A DNA stretch of 64,000 nucleotides from Caulobacter sp. Root343 (GTDB taxonomy: Bacteria > Pseudomonadota > Alphaproteobacteria > Caulobacterales > Caulobacteraceae), in the NCBI RefSeq assembly GCF_001425745.1, contig NZ_LMDF01000005.1:124001-188000 (forward strand). Reading direction: 5' to 3'. A program made the position numbers and the translations under genes. Position 1 is the first letter of the stretch. Each line of letters starts with the position of its first letter. This document shows positions 42,991 through 52,201 of the stretch, in pieces. Under the pieces are notes generated by a model, which saw only the letters and a list, made by a program, of their open reading frames with translations, did no database searches and had not been told where the DNA came from.

Positions 42991-44105
42991 GGCTTTGTGA
43001 CTTCGGGGGCGGTCTTTTGGGCGGGCGTGTCGGCGGCCTGGCGCAGGGCCGACAGCACCTTGGGCTGGTCCTTGAAGCGGGCGGTCGCCCTCGCCAGCGC
43101 CGCGTCGCGCTTGGCCGTCTCGCCCAGCACGGCGTAGGCGCGGACCAGCCGCACCCAGCCATCGGGATCGTCCGGCGCCTGGGCCAGGCGTGCGGCCAGG
43201 CCCTCGACCATGCCGGCGATCATGCCCTGGACCTGCGGATTGGCGTCAGCGGCGGGCTCGGCGCTGGGCAGACGGCCCGTGGCCTCGACCTGGGCCATCT
43301 CCTGGGAGAGGGCCGCATAGCCGGGATCGGTCGTCGGCAGGCTGGCTCGCAGCGCGCGCCAGTCGGAGAGGCCGCCCTGGACGTCGCCTTCGGCGATCTT
43401 GCCGCGCGCCAGGTAGTAGCGGGCGCGCAGGTCGTTCGGATCGACCTTCAGCGCCTCGCCGAACGCCAGCTTGGCGTCGGCCCCGACATCCCCTTTCGCC
43501 TCCATGACGAAGGTCTCGCCCAGCAGGCTCCAGACATCGGCGCGCTTGGGGGCCAGGCGGACGGCCTTGCGCAGGGCCGCCTCGGCCCCGGACAGGTCGC
43601 CGGCCACGGCGCGGGCCTTCGCCAGGAACAACAGCGGCTCGACGTCCTTGGGCCGCTCGGCGGCGACGCCCTCCAGCACGGCGGCGATCTTCTCGGGCTC
43701 CAGCGTCGACGGATCGGCGGCCTTCCACTCGGCCACGCGCTGGGCATAGGGCTGGTCGGGCAGTTCGGGACGGCCCAGCACGACATAGAGGCCCGCGGTC
43801 GCGACGCAGGCCGCGCCGATGGCGGCGACCACGGCCTTGCGCGGGCCCAGGCCGTCGCGAGGCCAGCTTTCGGCCTGGTCGGCGGCGGCCAGCAGGCCCC
43901 GCCCCGCTTCGACGCGGGCGGCCTTCAGCTCGGTCTCGGCCAGCAGGCCGTCGATGGCCAGGCGTTCGACCTCGGCCAGGCGGCGGCGATGCGGCTCCAG
44001 CCGGGTCTGGGCGTCGTCGACGGGCCGGGCCCGCGCCGCGCCGCGCAGCACCAGCCCCGCCGTCGCGGCCGACAGCCCCGCCGCGGCGATCCAGAAAGCG
44101 ATCAT
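42987..44105 (-). CDS. ccmI: Cytochrome c biogenesis TPR protein CcmI (CycH)
   Basis: 372 residues. Two N-terminal membrane helices (about 1-20 and 92-112) separated by a cytoplasmic loop with a leucine-zipper-like stretch, and a periplasmic TPR domain (EPLLFLAKARAVAGDLSGAEAALRKAVRLAPKRADVWSLLGETFVMEAKG...FGEALKVDPNDLRARYYLARGKIAEGDVQGGLSDWRAL). It presents apocytochrome c to CcmF/H. First gene of ccmI-ccmE-ccmF-ccmH here. The ccmABCD and ccmG genes are not in the window. Confidence 0.95.
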   Translation of the reverse strand: MIAFWIAAAGLSAATAGLVLRGAARARPVDDAQTRLEPHRRRLAEVERLAIDGLLAETELKAARVEAGRGLLAAADQAESWPRDGLGPRKAVVAAIGAACVATAGLYVVLGRPELPDQPYAQRVAEWKAADPSTLEPEKIAAVLEGVAAERPKDVEPLLFLAKARAVAGDLSGAEAALRKAVRLAPKRADVWSLLGETFVMEAKGDVGADAKLAFGEALKVDPNDLRARYYLARGKIAEGDVQGGLSDWRALRASLPTTDPGYAALSQEMAQVEATGRLPSAEPAADANPQVQGMIAGMVEGLAARLAQAPDDPDGWVRLVRAYAVLGETAKRDAALARATARFKDQPKVLSALRQAADTPAQKTAPEVTKP

Positions 44106-44206
44106 GGCCGCGTGGTAGCGTGTTCCCGCGCCGGCCGTTAGCGGAAAAAGCGCTTAAGTGGGGTGGATATCCACGTCATGCTCAGCGCGACGCCGACGGA
44201 GACCTC

Positions 44207-44899
44207 ATGACGCCGATCCTGCTGATCCCGGGCCTGCTGTGCTCGGAGGAGATCTTCGCGCCGCAGCTGCCCGCCCTGTGGCCCCATGGCCCCGTGACGA
44301 TCGCCCAGACCCTGGCTGGCGACACGATCGCCGACATGGCCGCGCGGATCCTGGCCGACGCCCCGCCGCGCTTCGCCTTGGTCGGTGTCTCGATGGGCGG
44401 CTACCTGTCCTTCGAGATCCTGCGCCAGGCGCGAGAACGGGTCGCGAAGCTGGCCCTGGTCTGCACCTCGGCCCGGCCGGACACGCCCGAACAGACCGCC
44501 GGCCGCCGCAAGATGCTCGAGCAGGCCCGCGCCGTCGGTTTCGAGCGGTTCTGCGCCCTGGGCGCCGACGCCCTGACCCATCCCAGCCGCAAGGGTGATC
44601 CCGAGCTCAACGCCATCAGCATGCGGATGGGCCGCGCCGTGGGCCTGGAGGCCTTCGCGCGCCAGACCGAGGCGGTGATCGGCCGCGTCGACAGCCGGCC
44701 GCTGCTGGGGTCGATCAAGGTCCCGACCGTGATCGTGGTGGGCGATACGGATCCTCTGACCCCGGCGGTGCTTTCCGAAGAGATGGCGGCGGCGATCCCC
44801 GGCGCGAAGCTGGTGATCGCGCCGACGTGCGGCCACGTGATCACGCTGGAGCGGCCCGAGGTGGTGAATGACGCGTTGGTGGGGTGGCTGGAGGGGTAG
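44207..44899 (+). CDS. Alpha/beta hydrolase
   Basis: 230 residues from ATG 44207 (CGGAGA in front). PILLIPGLLCSEEIFAPQLPAL contains the oxyanion-side motif; the nucleophile elbow is GVSMGGYL (Ser about 74), the acid is probably in VGDTDPLTP and the base His in CGHVITLERPEVV. There is no signal peptide. The family includes esterases, and C-C hydrolases; the substrate is unknown. Divergent from ccmI. Confidence 0.9.
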   Translation: MTPILLIPGLLCSEEIFAPQLPALWPHGPVTIAQTLAGDTIADMAARILADAPPRFALVGVSMGGYLSFEILRQARERVAKLALVCTSARPDTPEQTAGRRKMLEQARAVGFERFCALGADALTHPSRKGDPELNAISMRMGRAVGLEAFARQTEAVIGRVDSRPLLGSIKVPTVIVVGDTDPLTPAVLSEEMAAAIPGAKLVIAPTCGHVITLERPEVVNDALVGWLEG

Positions 44900-44933
44900 T
44901 CCAGCAGGGCTTGGCGCGTTTTTCATTTACCCT

Positions 44934-45073
44934 GCCTCCCTGGGCCTTGTGCCCAGGGCCCATCATTCAGCAGGCAGCGCGTCAGACGAGCGCTCGCCAA
45001 CGCGACCGAGACCCACTGACCCTTCGCCGAGCCCAGCCGCACCATGGGTCCTCGCCACAAGGGCGAGGAAGGC
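44934..45073. repeat. Long inverted repeat element, GGGCCTTGTGCCC family, copy 2
   Basis: Left arm GCCTCCCTGGGCCTTGTGCC onward, right arm ATGGGTCCTCGCCACAAGGG onward; about 30 bases per arm pair with some mismatches (the first copy at 9181 is perfect). About 80 bases lie between. Again placed between two convergent genes. Confidence 0.85.
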
Positions 45074-45105
45074 GGGTAATTTTGTGGGTGTTGTAGCGAG
45101 AAACC

Positions 45106-46437
45106 CTACGCCGCGATCGCGGCCGCCGCGCGGCGGCGGACGATCTCGGCGGTCTTGTCGTCGCGGGTGTAGGCGATGAAGCCGGCGGCGACGTCCAGGT
45201 ACTTCACGGCCAGGGACGAGTCGCCGCCCTCGCCGGTGCGGGCCACGTGCAGAACGTCCTCGATATAGGGATCGAGGCGGCCGTTCAGCTTTTCCAGGAT
45301 CTTGTTGCGCGAGGTGCCGTAGCCGGCCTTGTCGGCGCAGGAGCGCAGCTCGGCCACGAAGGCCAGCGCGCCCTGGGCGCGGCGGATCAGCGCCTCGTCC
45401 GGCTCGTCGACCAGCTTGGCGACGCCGCGGGCGCCCTTCTTGGCCATCATCGAGATGGGCCGGGTCGGCAGGGCCTGTTCCAGCGCCTTGTCGGACTGGT
45501 CCATGCGGATCTCGCAGGCCTTGGCCATGGTCTGCTTGAAGCGCGCCAGGCGCTTGCCCCAGGGACCGTCCTTGTTGATGTCGACCGACTGCTGGAACTC
45601 GACGATCTGCAGGTGGACCTTGTGCGCGCCCTGGGCGGCCTGGCGGCCCACCTTCTCGCCGCCGGCGAAATCGAACTCCTCGACCCGGCGGACCGAGGCC
45701 TCGATGTCGGCCAGGATGCGTTCGCCAAACGCCTTGACCTCGGACGAGGCCAGGTAGCGGTCGGAGGGACGGTCCATCACGGCCGAGATCACCCGCATGA
45801 TCCGCCAGTCGTCGGGCAGGTGGGCGGACAGGATGTCCAGCAGCAGCGGGCCGGCGTCGTCGCTGATCCGGCTGGCGTCGCGATAGGCCAGCTTGGCGGC
45901 GGTGGCGCGATCCTCCGACATGCGGCTGACCCATTCCGACAGCTTGGGCAGGCACGAACGGGCGATGGCCGACAGCTGCAGGCACAGGGCCAGGTGCTCG
46001 GGATCGCAAAGCGAACGCACGCTGTCGAAGGCGGCGTTCTCGGGATCGCGCAGGCCGGCGGCGGCGCTCTTGCACAGCTCGTCGAAGACTTCGGGGACGC
46101 CGTTCTCCAGGTCCCACGGATTGCACTTGGCCGCGGCTTCCTCGACGCGGCTGGGCGCGATGACCTTCAGCGCCTTCCACAGGCGCGACAGCACCGGCGC
46201 GGGAAACGACACGCAGTTCTCGCCGCGCGCGGCGCACAGCGGCACGATCGGGGCCAGGATGTTGTTGCGGACGAATCGGTTGGCGGTCTCGTCCTCGACC
46301 AGCCCGCGCACGGCCGCCAGCGACCCGGTCGCGCCGGCGCTCGACAGCGCCAGCTCAAGGCTGCGCAGCGCCGAGTCCGGAGCGGTTTCCACCAGCGTCC
46401 GGATGATCTGCAGTTTGTGCGCGGCGATGGCGGCCAT
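45106..46437 (-). CDS. Conserved protein of unknown function, 443 residues
   Basis: No signal peptide or transmembrane helix; almost entirely helical. It begins MAAIAAHKLQIIRTLVETAPDSALRSLELALSSAG and contains several Cys (LCAARGENCVS, ELCKSA, SLCDPEHLALCLQLSAIARSCLP), then FDFAGGEKVGRQAAQGAHKVHLQIVEFQQSVDINKDGPWGKRLARFKQTMAKACE. I do not recognise a family; it looks like a large alpha-solenoid. Monocistronic, with a 200-bp upstream gap where its promoter should lie. Confidence 0.82.
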   Translation of the reverse strand: MAAIAAHKLQIIRTLVETAPDSALRSLELALSSAGATGSLAAVRGLVEDETANRFVRNNILAPIVPLCAARGENCVSFPAPVLSRLWKALKVIAPSRVEEAAAKCNPWDLENGVPEVFDELCKSAAAGLRDPENAAFDSVRSLCDPEHLALCLQLSAIARSCLPKLSEWVSRMSEDRATAAKLAYRDASRISDDAGPLLLDILSAHLPDDWRIMRVISAVMDRPSDRYLASSEVKAFGERILADIEASVRRVEEFDFAGGEKVGRQAAQGAHKVHLQIVEFQQSVDINKDGPWGKRLARFKQTMAKACEIRMDQSDKALEQALPTRPISMMAKKGARGVAKLVDEPDEALIRRAQGALAFVAELRSCADKAGYGTSRNKILEKLNGRLDPYIEDVLHVARTGEGGDSSLAVKYLDVAAGFIAYTRDDKTAEIVRRRAAAAIAA

Positions 46438-46637
46438 GGTCCCCCGTGTCGGAGCAGCGGATTCCGACAGGCGTCAACCATGTTCGGAACGAGGTTAAGG
46501 ATTTCCGAAACCCGAGGAAATTCATAGCCCCCGTAACGAGATGTCGCGGCGAGAAAGCCCTGGCCTACTGGAGGTTTAGCCGACCATGCCCACGGCGCGC
46601 GAAAGCCCCGCCCGCGACGAAACGTCACAACCATAGG

Positions 46638-48029
46638 TCATGTTTCGGCGCGTGGCAGATCCAGGGTGACGCGCAATCCGCCCAGCGGCGATTCACCAAG
46701 CTTGACCGATCCGCCGTAGGCGCGGGCCAATTCGTCGACGATCGACAGGCCAAGACCCGACCCGGGCGCATTCTCGTCGAGCCTCTGGCCGCGCTTCAGC
46801 GCCTGGGCGCGCTCGTCGGGCGGCAGGCCGGGGCCGTCGTCGTCGACGGTCAGCAGCATCCGCCCCTCGCCCGCCGGCGCGGCCTCGACGCGGATCTTGC
46901 CCCGGCACCACTTGCCGGCGTTTTCCATGACGTTGCCGGCCAGTTCCAGGAGGTCCTGCTTCTCGCCCTGGAAGGCCAGGTCCTCGGGGCAGCGCCAGTC
47001 GATCTCGACGCCCCGCCCTTCGGACTTGTCCTGGAAGATCCGCTCCAGGGTCACGGCCAGCTCGTCCAGGATCGGCTCGACCGGCGTGCGTTCGCCGCTG
47101 GTTTGGGAGCGGGCGGCGGCGCGGGCCCGGCGCAGGTGGTGGTCGACCTGCTCGCGCATGGTCTGGGCCTGGCGCTCGACCACCTCGGCCAGCTGGCCCG
47201 GCTGCTGGCTGGCCTCGGTCAGCATCACCGACAGCGGGGTCTTCAGCGCATGGGCCAGGTTGCCGACGTGGGTGCGCTGGCGCTCGACCACTTCCTGGTT
47301 GTGGGCCAGCAGGGCGTTCAGCTCGCCGGCCAGGGGCGCGAGCTCCTCGGGATAGATCCCGTCCACCCGCTCGGCCTTGCCCCGGCGCACGGCCGCCACC
47401 TCGCGACGCAGGCGGAACAGCGGCTGCAGGCCGAAGCGCACCTGCACCACCACCGCCAGGATCAGGCCGCCGCCCAGGATCAGCAGGGCGATGGCGGTGA
47501 TGCCCGCGAAACGGTCGGCGTCGGCGTCGATCGGCGAGCGGTCCTCGGCGGCCAGGAACACCACGGGATTGGCGTAGCCCGGCAGGCGGGTCAGGATGGC
47601 GGCCGCCCGCAGCGGCTTGTCCTGCGGCCCGCGCATGTCGAAATACTGGGTCTTGCCCGGGGCGCCGTCCAGCTGGTCGATCTGGGCCGAGGCCAGCATC
47701 AGGTCGCTGTCGAACAGCGAGCGCGAGCGCACGATCGGCCGCATCGACCCGTCCGGCAGCCGGTCCAGGATCACCCAGTAGCGGCCGGAATAGGCCCGCG
47801 TCGCCCGGATGTCGGTCAGCACCGGCGCGCGCAGCTGGCCGTCCTCGACGGTCGAGCCGGCATAGAGGTCGTCGGTCAGCACGGCCAGCGACTGGTCGAA
47901 CCGGCGGATGGCCGCGCCGCGGAACTGGGCGGTCAGGAAGACGCCGGTGATCACCATGACCAGCAGCGTCCAGATCCCAGCGATCAGGACCAGGCGGCGG
48001 ACCAGCGAACGGCGGCGCAGGTCCAGCAA
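46638..48029 (-). CDS. Sensor histidine kinase (PhoQ/QseC-like)
   Basis: 463 residues. TM1 (about 12-34), a periplasmic domain, TM2 (about 175-198), HAMP, HisKA with His260 (GNLAHALKTPLSVMLTEA), and an HATPase with GNVMENAGKWCRGKIRVE, DDGPGLPPDER and GSGLGLSIVDELARAYGG. H-A-L-K-T-P-L is the H-box variant of the PhoQ-type subfamily. Its regulator is directly upstream (stop at 48034, 4 bp gap) and a PepSY protein precedes that. Confidence 0.95.
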   Translation of the reverse strand: MLDLRRRSLVRRLVLIAGIWTLLVMVITGVFLTAQFRGAAIRRFDQSLAVLTDDLYAGSTVEDGQLRAPVLTDIRATRAYSGRYWVILDRLPDGSMRPIVRSRSLFDSDLMLASAQIDQLDGAPGKTQYFDMRGPQDKPLRAAAILTRLPGYANPVVFLAAEDRSPIDADADRFAGITAIALLILGGGLILAVVVQVRFGLQPLFRLRREVAAVRRGKAERVDGIYPEELAPLAGELNALLAHNQEVVERQRTHVGNLAHALKTPLSVMLTEASQQPGQLAEVVERQAQTMREQVDHHLRRARAAARSQTSGERTPVEPILDELAVTLERIFQDKSEGRGVEIDWRCPEDLAFQGEKQDLLELAGNVMENAGKWCRGKIRVEAAPAGEGRMLLTVDDDGPGLPPDERAQALKRGQRLDENAPGSGLGLSIVDELARAYGGSVKLGESPLGGLRVTLDLPRAET

Positions 48030-48033
48030 CGGC

Positions 48034-48711
48034 TTAGGCCGCGCTCTCGCCTTCCAGCGGGGTCAGGCGATAGCCCAGGCCGCGGACGGTCTCGATGCGG
48101 TCGGCGCCCAGCTTCTTGCGCAGGCGGCCGATGAACACCTCGATGGTGTTGCTGTCGCGGTCGAAGTCCTGGTCGTACAGGTGCTCGACCAGCTCGGTGC
48201 GGCCGATCACCCGGCCCTGGTGCATCATCATGTAGTGCAGCAGGCGGTATTCCAGCGAGGTCAGGCGCAGCGGCTCGCCGTTGACGCTGGCGCGAGCCGC
48301 GCGGGGATCCAGGCGCAGGGCGCCGCACGACAGCGACGGCGCGGCGTGGCCGGCCGAGCGCCGCAGCAGGGCGCGCAGGCGAGCCAGCAGCTCCTCGGTG
48401 TGGAACGGCTTGGCCAGGTAGTCGTCGGCCCCGGCGTCGAACCCGGCGACCTTGTCGCTCCAGGCGCCGCGAGCGGTCAGGATCAGCACGGGCGTGGCGA
48501 CATTGCCGCGCCGCCAGCGCTCCAGCACCGACACGCCGTCCACCTTGGGCAGGCCAAGATCCAGGATCACCGCGTCATAGGGCTCGGTCTCGCCCAGGAA
48601 CTGGGCTTCCTCGCCGTCGGGGGCGTGGTCGACGGCGTAGCCGGCGTCGGCCAGGGCCAGCTTCAGCTGGCGCGACAGGTCGGGATCGTCCTCGACGAGC
48701 AGGATACGCAT
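48034..48711 (-). CDS. OmpR-family response regulator (PhoP/QseB-like)
   Basis: 225 residues. Receiver with Asp51 (AVILDLGLPKVDG) and DDYLAKPFHTEELLAR; winged helix from about 135 (LSCGALRLDPRAARASVNGEPLRLTSLEYRLLHYMMMHQGRVIGRTELVEHLYDQDFDRDSNTIEVFIGRLRKKLG). Cognate kinase immediately downstream. Together with the PepSY gene upstream the order PepSY-regulator-kinase is a recurring arrangement in Caulobacter and other alphaproteobacteria. Confidence 0.96.
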   Translation of the reverse strand: MRILLVEDDPDLSRQLKLALADAGYAVDHAPDGEEAQFLGETEPYDAVILDLGLPKVDGVSVLERWRRGNVATPVLILTARGAWSDKVAGFDAGADDYLAKPFHTEELLARLRALLRRSAGHAAPSLSCGALRLDPRAARASVNGEPLRLTSLEYRLLHYMMMHQGRVIGRTELVEHLYDQDFDRDSNTIEVFIGRLRKKLGADRIETVRGLGYRLTPLEGESAA

Positions 48712-48727
48712 GGGTCTGTGAAACTCC

Positions 48728-49048
48728 TTAGCCGCCGCTGAGGATCTGGCCGGTGCGGGCGTCGACGATGAAGTCGATGCGACGGCCGTCCGCCGCGGCC
48801 CAGCGCACGCGATAGGTCGAGCCCTCGAGGCCCGCGTCCAGCACCCGGCCCGGCACGCGCCGGCCGATCATCTCGATCACGCGCGACAGCGGCACCAGCT
48901 GGCCCGACTGCACGCCGCCCCGCGCCTGGTCCGACTGGGCGCGCCAATCGGCGCCCAGCGAGTCAGGGCCACGACGCTGCGCGGACGCCATGCCCGGAAG
49001 GGCGGCGGCCAGCGCGGCGGCGACGAGAATGACGCGGATCGTTTTCAT
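48728..49048 (-). CDS. Exported PepSY-domain protein
   Basis: 106 residues. Signal peptide MKTIRVILVAAALAAALPGMASA, then QVLPLSRVIEM-like sequence (GQLVPLSRVIEMIGRRVPGRVLDAGLEGSTYRVRWAAADGRRIDFIVDARTGQILSGG), which is one PepSY unit. Such proteins are thought to bind or inhibit periplasmic partners and often sit next to PhoP/Q-like systems, perhaps modulating the kinase sensor domain. 16 bp upstream of the regulator, same operon. Confidence 0.9.
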   Translation of the reverse strand: MKTIRVILVAAALAAALPGMASAQRRGPDSLGADWRAQSDQARGGVQSGQLVPLSRVIEMIGRRVPGRVLDAGLEGSTYRVRWAAADGRRIDFIVDARTGQILSGG

Positions 49049-49198
49049 GCTCTCCGGTCTAACGGACCCCGGCTGAATGGAGACTGAACGCAGGGGTTAT
49101 GAACGGGCTGCGTCCTTCTGTCACGGTCGGACACGCTTCGAACGCGCCGGACGGCCCGGATCCGTCGCGAGCGGTCACGGGGCGATCAGAGGTTCGCC

Positions 49199-49394
49199 CG
49201 AAAATCCCTCTCTCATAGAGAGAGGGAGGGGCCCACGCTGCAGGCGTGGGAGGGTGAGAGATTATAATCTCTCAGGACAAAGCCCGCTTCTCTCCCGCCC
49301 TCTCGGCCAAAGGCATCAGGCTTTCCGGCAGGCAGTGTAACCACTCACCCTCCCACCGCTTCGCGGCGGGCCCCTCCCTCTCTCTCAGAGAGAG
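49199..49394. repeat. Facing pair of palindromic repeats, CCCTCTCTC/GAGAGAGGG family
   Basis: The left arm (AAATCCCTCTCTCATAGAGAGAGGGAGGGGCCCACGC) and the right arm (GCGGGCCCCTCCCTCTCTCTCAGAGAGAGGGAATTTCG) are near complements. Inside, GGGTGAGAGATTATAATCTCTCA is a perfect short palindrome at 49252-49274. The gap 49049-49405 is the longest gene-free stretch here; apart from this pair and the expected promoter of the PepSY operon (49049-49198) I see nothing in it. Confidence 0.82.
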
Positions 49395-49405
49395 GGAATT
49401 TCGTT

Positions 49406-52006
49406 CTACATCGCGATCAGGCTCTTCCTGAACGTCAGCCGCATCGTCCGGCCCAGCGGGTCCAGGTAATCCGCCTGATAGGCCTGGGGCGTGACGCCCT
49501 TGGCGTCCTTCACGATCGGGCGGCTGTAGAACAGGTTGTCGGCCGCCAGGGTGACGCGGGTTCCGGCCAGCCACTTGGACGCGGCCCCCGCCTTCACGTC
49601 GCGCGGGACCTCGTAGAAGGCCGACAGGTTGATCGTGGTCTGGTCGTCGAAGCGCAGGGCCCCGCCGTTGGTCGGGCCGGCGTCGATGACGCTGCCGCCG
49701 CGCCAGTTGCCGTTCAGGTTAAAGCCGACGCCCTGCTTGAAGGCGTTCAGGCGGAAGCTCAGCTCGCGCTTGGGCTGGCCCCGGCGGCTGGTGCTGGCGC
49801 CGTTCAACAGGTCCAGCGGCGTCAGGCCCCGGCGCAGGGTGGTCTCGTCGCGCAGCCGCCAGGTGTAGTTCACCGACAGCTGCACCTGGCCGGCCTGCTT
49901 GCGATCTTTCTTGACCGCCCCCTTATTGGCGTTCTGCCCCAGGAACCGCGTCAGGTTGATGCCGCCGCGCAGCTCCTCGCGGTCGATGGCCTCGAAGTTC
50001 AGCGGCCGGCTGTCGATCGCCGTCAGGGCGCCGTCGGCGTTGCGGGTGAAGCGCTCGGGGAAGGCCGCCTCCAGGGCCGGGGTGATCAGCGGGAAGGACG
50101 AGATCGGGTCCTCGATCCGGGTGCGGACATAGTTGGCGTTCAGGGTCAGCCGCGTCGGGCCGTTCTCGCGTCCCACCGGGCGAAGGTTGACCCCGGCCCG
50201 CAGCACCTTGCGACGGTCGTTCATCAGGCCGGTGTTGCCGCCCTCCAGCCGGCTGACCGTGACGCTCTGGCCGGTGGCGAAGTCGAACACCGTGACGCTG
50301 GGGGTCAGCACCACGGGGTCGGCGATCTGGTTGGCGTTGGGCGCGGTCTCTTCCTGGCTGACGCTGAGATTGAAGGTCAGCAGCTTGTCGGGCGACCAGT
50401 GCAGGCCCGCGCCGAACGCCAGGCGGTCCTTGTAGGTCTGGGCGTCGTAGCCGGCGTTCAGGCTGGCGGTCAGCTCGCCCAGCGCCGGCAGCACCTCGTG
50501 CGAACGGCTGGCCAGCGGCACGTCGATATCGCCCTGCACCGAGACCGCGCGGCGGTCGTAGGCGCTGTGGGTCGGGACGTTGGCGCGGACGGCGTCGGAG
50601 GCCTGCTTGACCCGCTCGCCGCCGACCTTGACCGTCGAGGAGATCCGGCCGGCCGGGATCTCGGCGAGGTCGCCGTTCAAGACGAGCTCGGCCTTGGCCG
50701 CCTTGGACTTCGACTTGGCGCGGTCGCGGGCATTGGCCTTCAGCAGGGCGCGGGGGACGGGACCGAACGGATTGACCGCCGGGTCACGCGCGGCGATGGC
50801 GGCCTTCCAGGCGCTGGAGTCGACGCCGCGGCCCGTCACCGTCTCGCTGGCGCTGCGGTCGTAGTTTCCGGTCAGCGACCAGCGCCAGTCGCCGACATAG
50901 CCGTTGGCGGCCATGGCCAGCTGGCCCTTGAAGGCGTCGACCTCGCGCCGCTGCGACCAGGGCGCGTCGAGATAGCGATAGACGGTGACGTCCCGCGCGA
51001 ACGGCGAGAACGGGCTGCCCGCCGGCAGCTTCACCGATGTGGCGGGCAGGCCCAGATAGCTGGTGCGCCGGGCGTCCTCGAGATTGACGCTCAGGGTGAC
51101 GCTGACCTTGCGGGCCAGGTCGCGGGTGATGGCCGCCTTGAAGCTCCCCTGCCCCAGCGACGGCAGCAGGCTGCGGTTGGCGGTGACGCCCGTCAGTTCG
51201 GGCCGGCCCGCGCCGGGCGCGAAGGCCGACAGCGAGGCCGCGCCGTCCGCCGCCCAGTCCGCCGCCGTGTCGGGCGCCCGGGTCAGGGTGACCAGGCCGC
51301 CGGCCACGGCCGACAAGGCCGGGTCGATCTCGCTTCCGAACGGTGAGCCGGCGACGTTGCCGACCAGGCCGTAGGGCGAGGTGGCCGAGGGCGCGCGGAC
51401 GATGTCGCGCTCGGCCTCGAACAGGGTCGATTCCTGGCGCCAGTCGAAGCCCGCCGTGGTGCGCTCCTCACCGGCCAGGCGGAACAGGTCGCCGTCGACG
51501 TGCTCGGCGTGGCGCCCCCCGCCCGTGGCGCCCGTCTCCTCGGCCTCGACGGCGACCGAACGGAAATTCTTGCGCAGGATGAAGTTCACGACCCGCTGGT
51601 TGGGCCGGTAGCCGTAGGACAGCGCCGCCGCGGGCGACAGCACGTCCATGCGCTGGATGGCCTGGGCCGGCAGGCCGCTGATCTCCTGGAAACCCGAGAT
51701 GCGCCGGCCGTTGGCCAGGTAGATCGGCGGCGGGGCGTCGGGCTCGCCGGTCGAGATCTCGGCTTCCAGCAGCGCGACCAGCTCCTGCACGGTGCTGGCC
51801 CCGGTGCCCTCGATCTCGGCGGCGTCCAGGGTCAGGTCGGGCTGGACGGGGCCCTCGGTCTTGCCGCGCGGCGCGGCCTTGATCACCAGGCTGTCGACGA
51901 GGCCGGTCTGCTCGCTCTCGGGCGGCGTCGGGACCGTCGGGGTAACCGGTGTCTCCTGAACGGGCGCGGCGATCTGCAGGAGCGCCAGGACGCTGACCAG
52001 AACCAT
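49406..52006 (-). CDS. TonB-dependent receptor-like outer membrane protein
   Basis: 866 residues from ATG 52006 (an upstream GTG at 52078 would add 24). Signal MVLVSVLALLQIAAPVQ, a Pro/Thr linker, a plug-like domain (VQELVALLEAEI...PIYLANGRRISGFQEISGLPAQAIQRMDVLSPAAALSYGYRPNQRVVNFILRKNF) and a C-terminal beta-barrel with alternating strands. No TonB box is obvious and the C-terminal residue is Met instead of the usual Phe/Trp. This subgroup is common in Caulobacterales; the substrate is unknown. No linked transporter genes. Confidence 0.87.
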   Translation of the reverse strand: MVLVSVLALLQIAAPVQETPVTPTVPTPPESEQTGLVDSLVIKAAPRGKTEGPVQPDLTLDAAEIEGTGASTVQELVALLEAEISTGEPDAPPPIYLANGRRISGFQEISGLPAQAIQRMDVLSPAAALSYGYRPNQRVVNFILRKNFRSVAVEAEETGATGGGRHAEHVDGDLFRLAGEERTTAGFDWRQESTLFEAERDIVRAPSATSPYGLVGNVAGSPFGSEIDPALSAVAGGLVTLTRAPDTAADWAADGAASLSAFAPGAGRPELTGVTANRSLLPSLGQGSFKAAITRDLARKVSVTLSVNLEDARRTSYLGLPATSVKLPAGSPFSPFARDVTVYRYLDAPWSQRREVDAFKGQLAMAANGYVGDWRWSLTGNYDRSASETVTGRGVDSSAWKAAIAARDPAVNPFGPVPRALLKANARDRAKSKSKAAKAELVLNGDLAEIPAGRISSTVKVGGERVKQASDAVRANVPTHSAYDRRAVSVQGDIDVPLASRSHEVLPALGELTASLNAGYDAQTYKDRLAFGAGLHWSPDKLLTFNLSVSQEETAPNANQIADPVVLTPSVTVFDFATGQSVTVSRLEGGNTGLMNDRRKVLRAGVNLRPVGRENGPTRLTLNANYVRTRIEDPISSFPLITPALEAAFPERFTRNADGALTAIDSRPLNFEAIDREELRGGINLTRFLGQNANKGAVKKDRKQAGQVQLSVNYTWRLRDETTLRRGLTPLDLLNGASTSRRGQPKRELSFRLNAFKQGVGFNLNGNWRGGSVIDAGPTNGGALRFDDQTTINLSAFYEVPRDVKAGAASKWLAGTRVTLAADNLFYSRPIVKDAKGVTPQAYQADYLDPLGRTMRLTFRKSLIAM

Positions 52007-52086
52007 GAAGACCGCCCCGACGCCGTTCGCTGAACCCGGGGTTTCCCTAGGGCCGCGCCACTCAACTGGCAAGCGCACAAACTGTT

Positions 52087-52180
52087 GTCATCCCGGACGG
52101 CCAAAGGCCGATCCGGGACCGCCGGAAGCGCTGAGCTTCTTGCGGTCCCGGCTCTTCGCTGCGCTACGGCCGGGATGACA
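52087..52180. repeat. Dispersed palindromic repeat, GTCATCCCGG family, copy 5
   Basis: GTCATCCCGGACGGCC to GGCCGGGATGACA, with inner arms GATCCGGGACCG and CGGTCCCGGCTC. It lies between the DnaJ-like gene and the start of the TonB receptor gene (both minus strand). Confidence 0.85.
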
Positions 52181-52201
52181 AGAGCTGTTGGCGGACTGAA
52201 G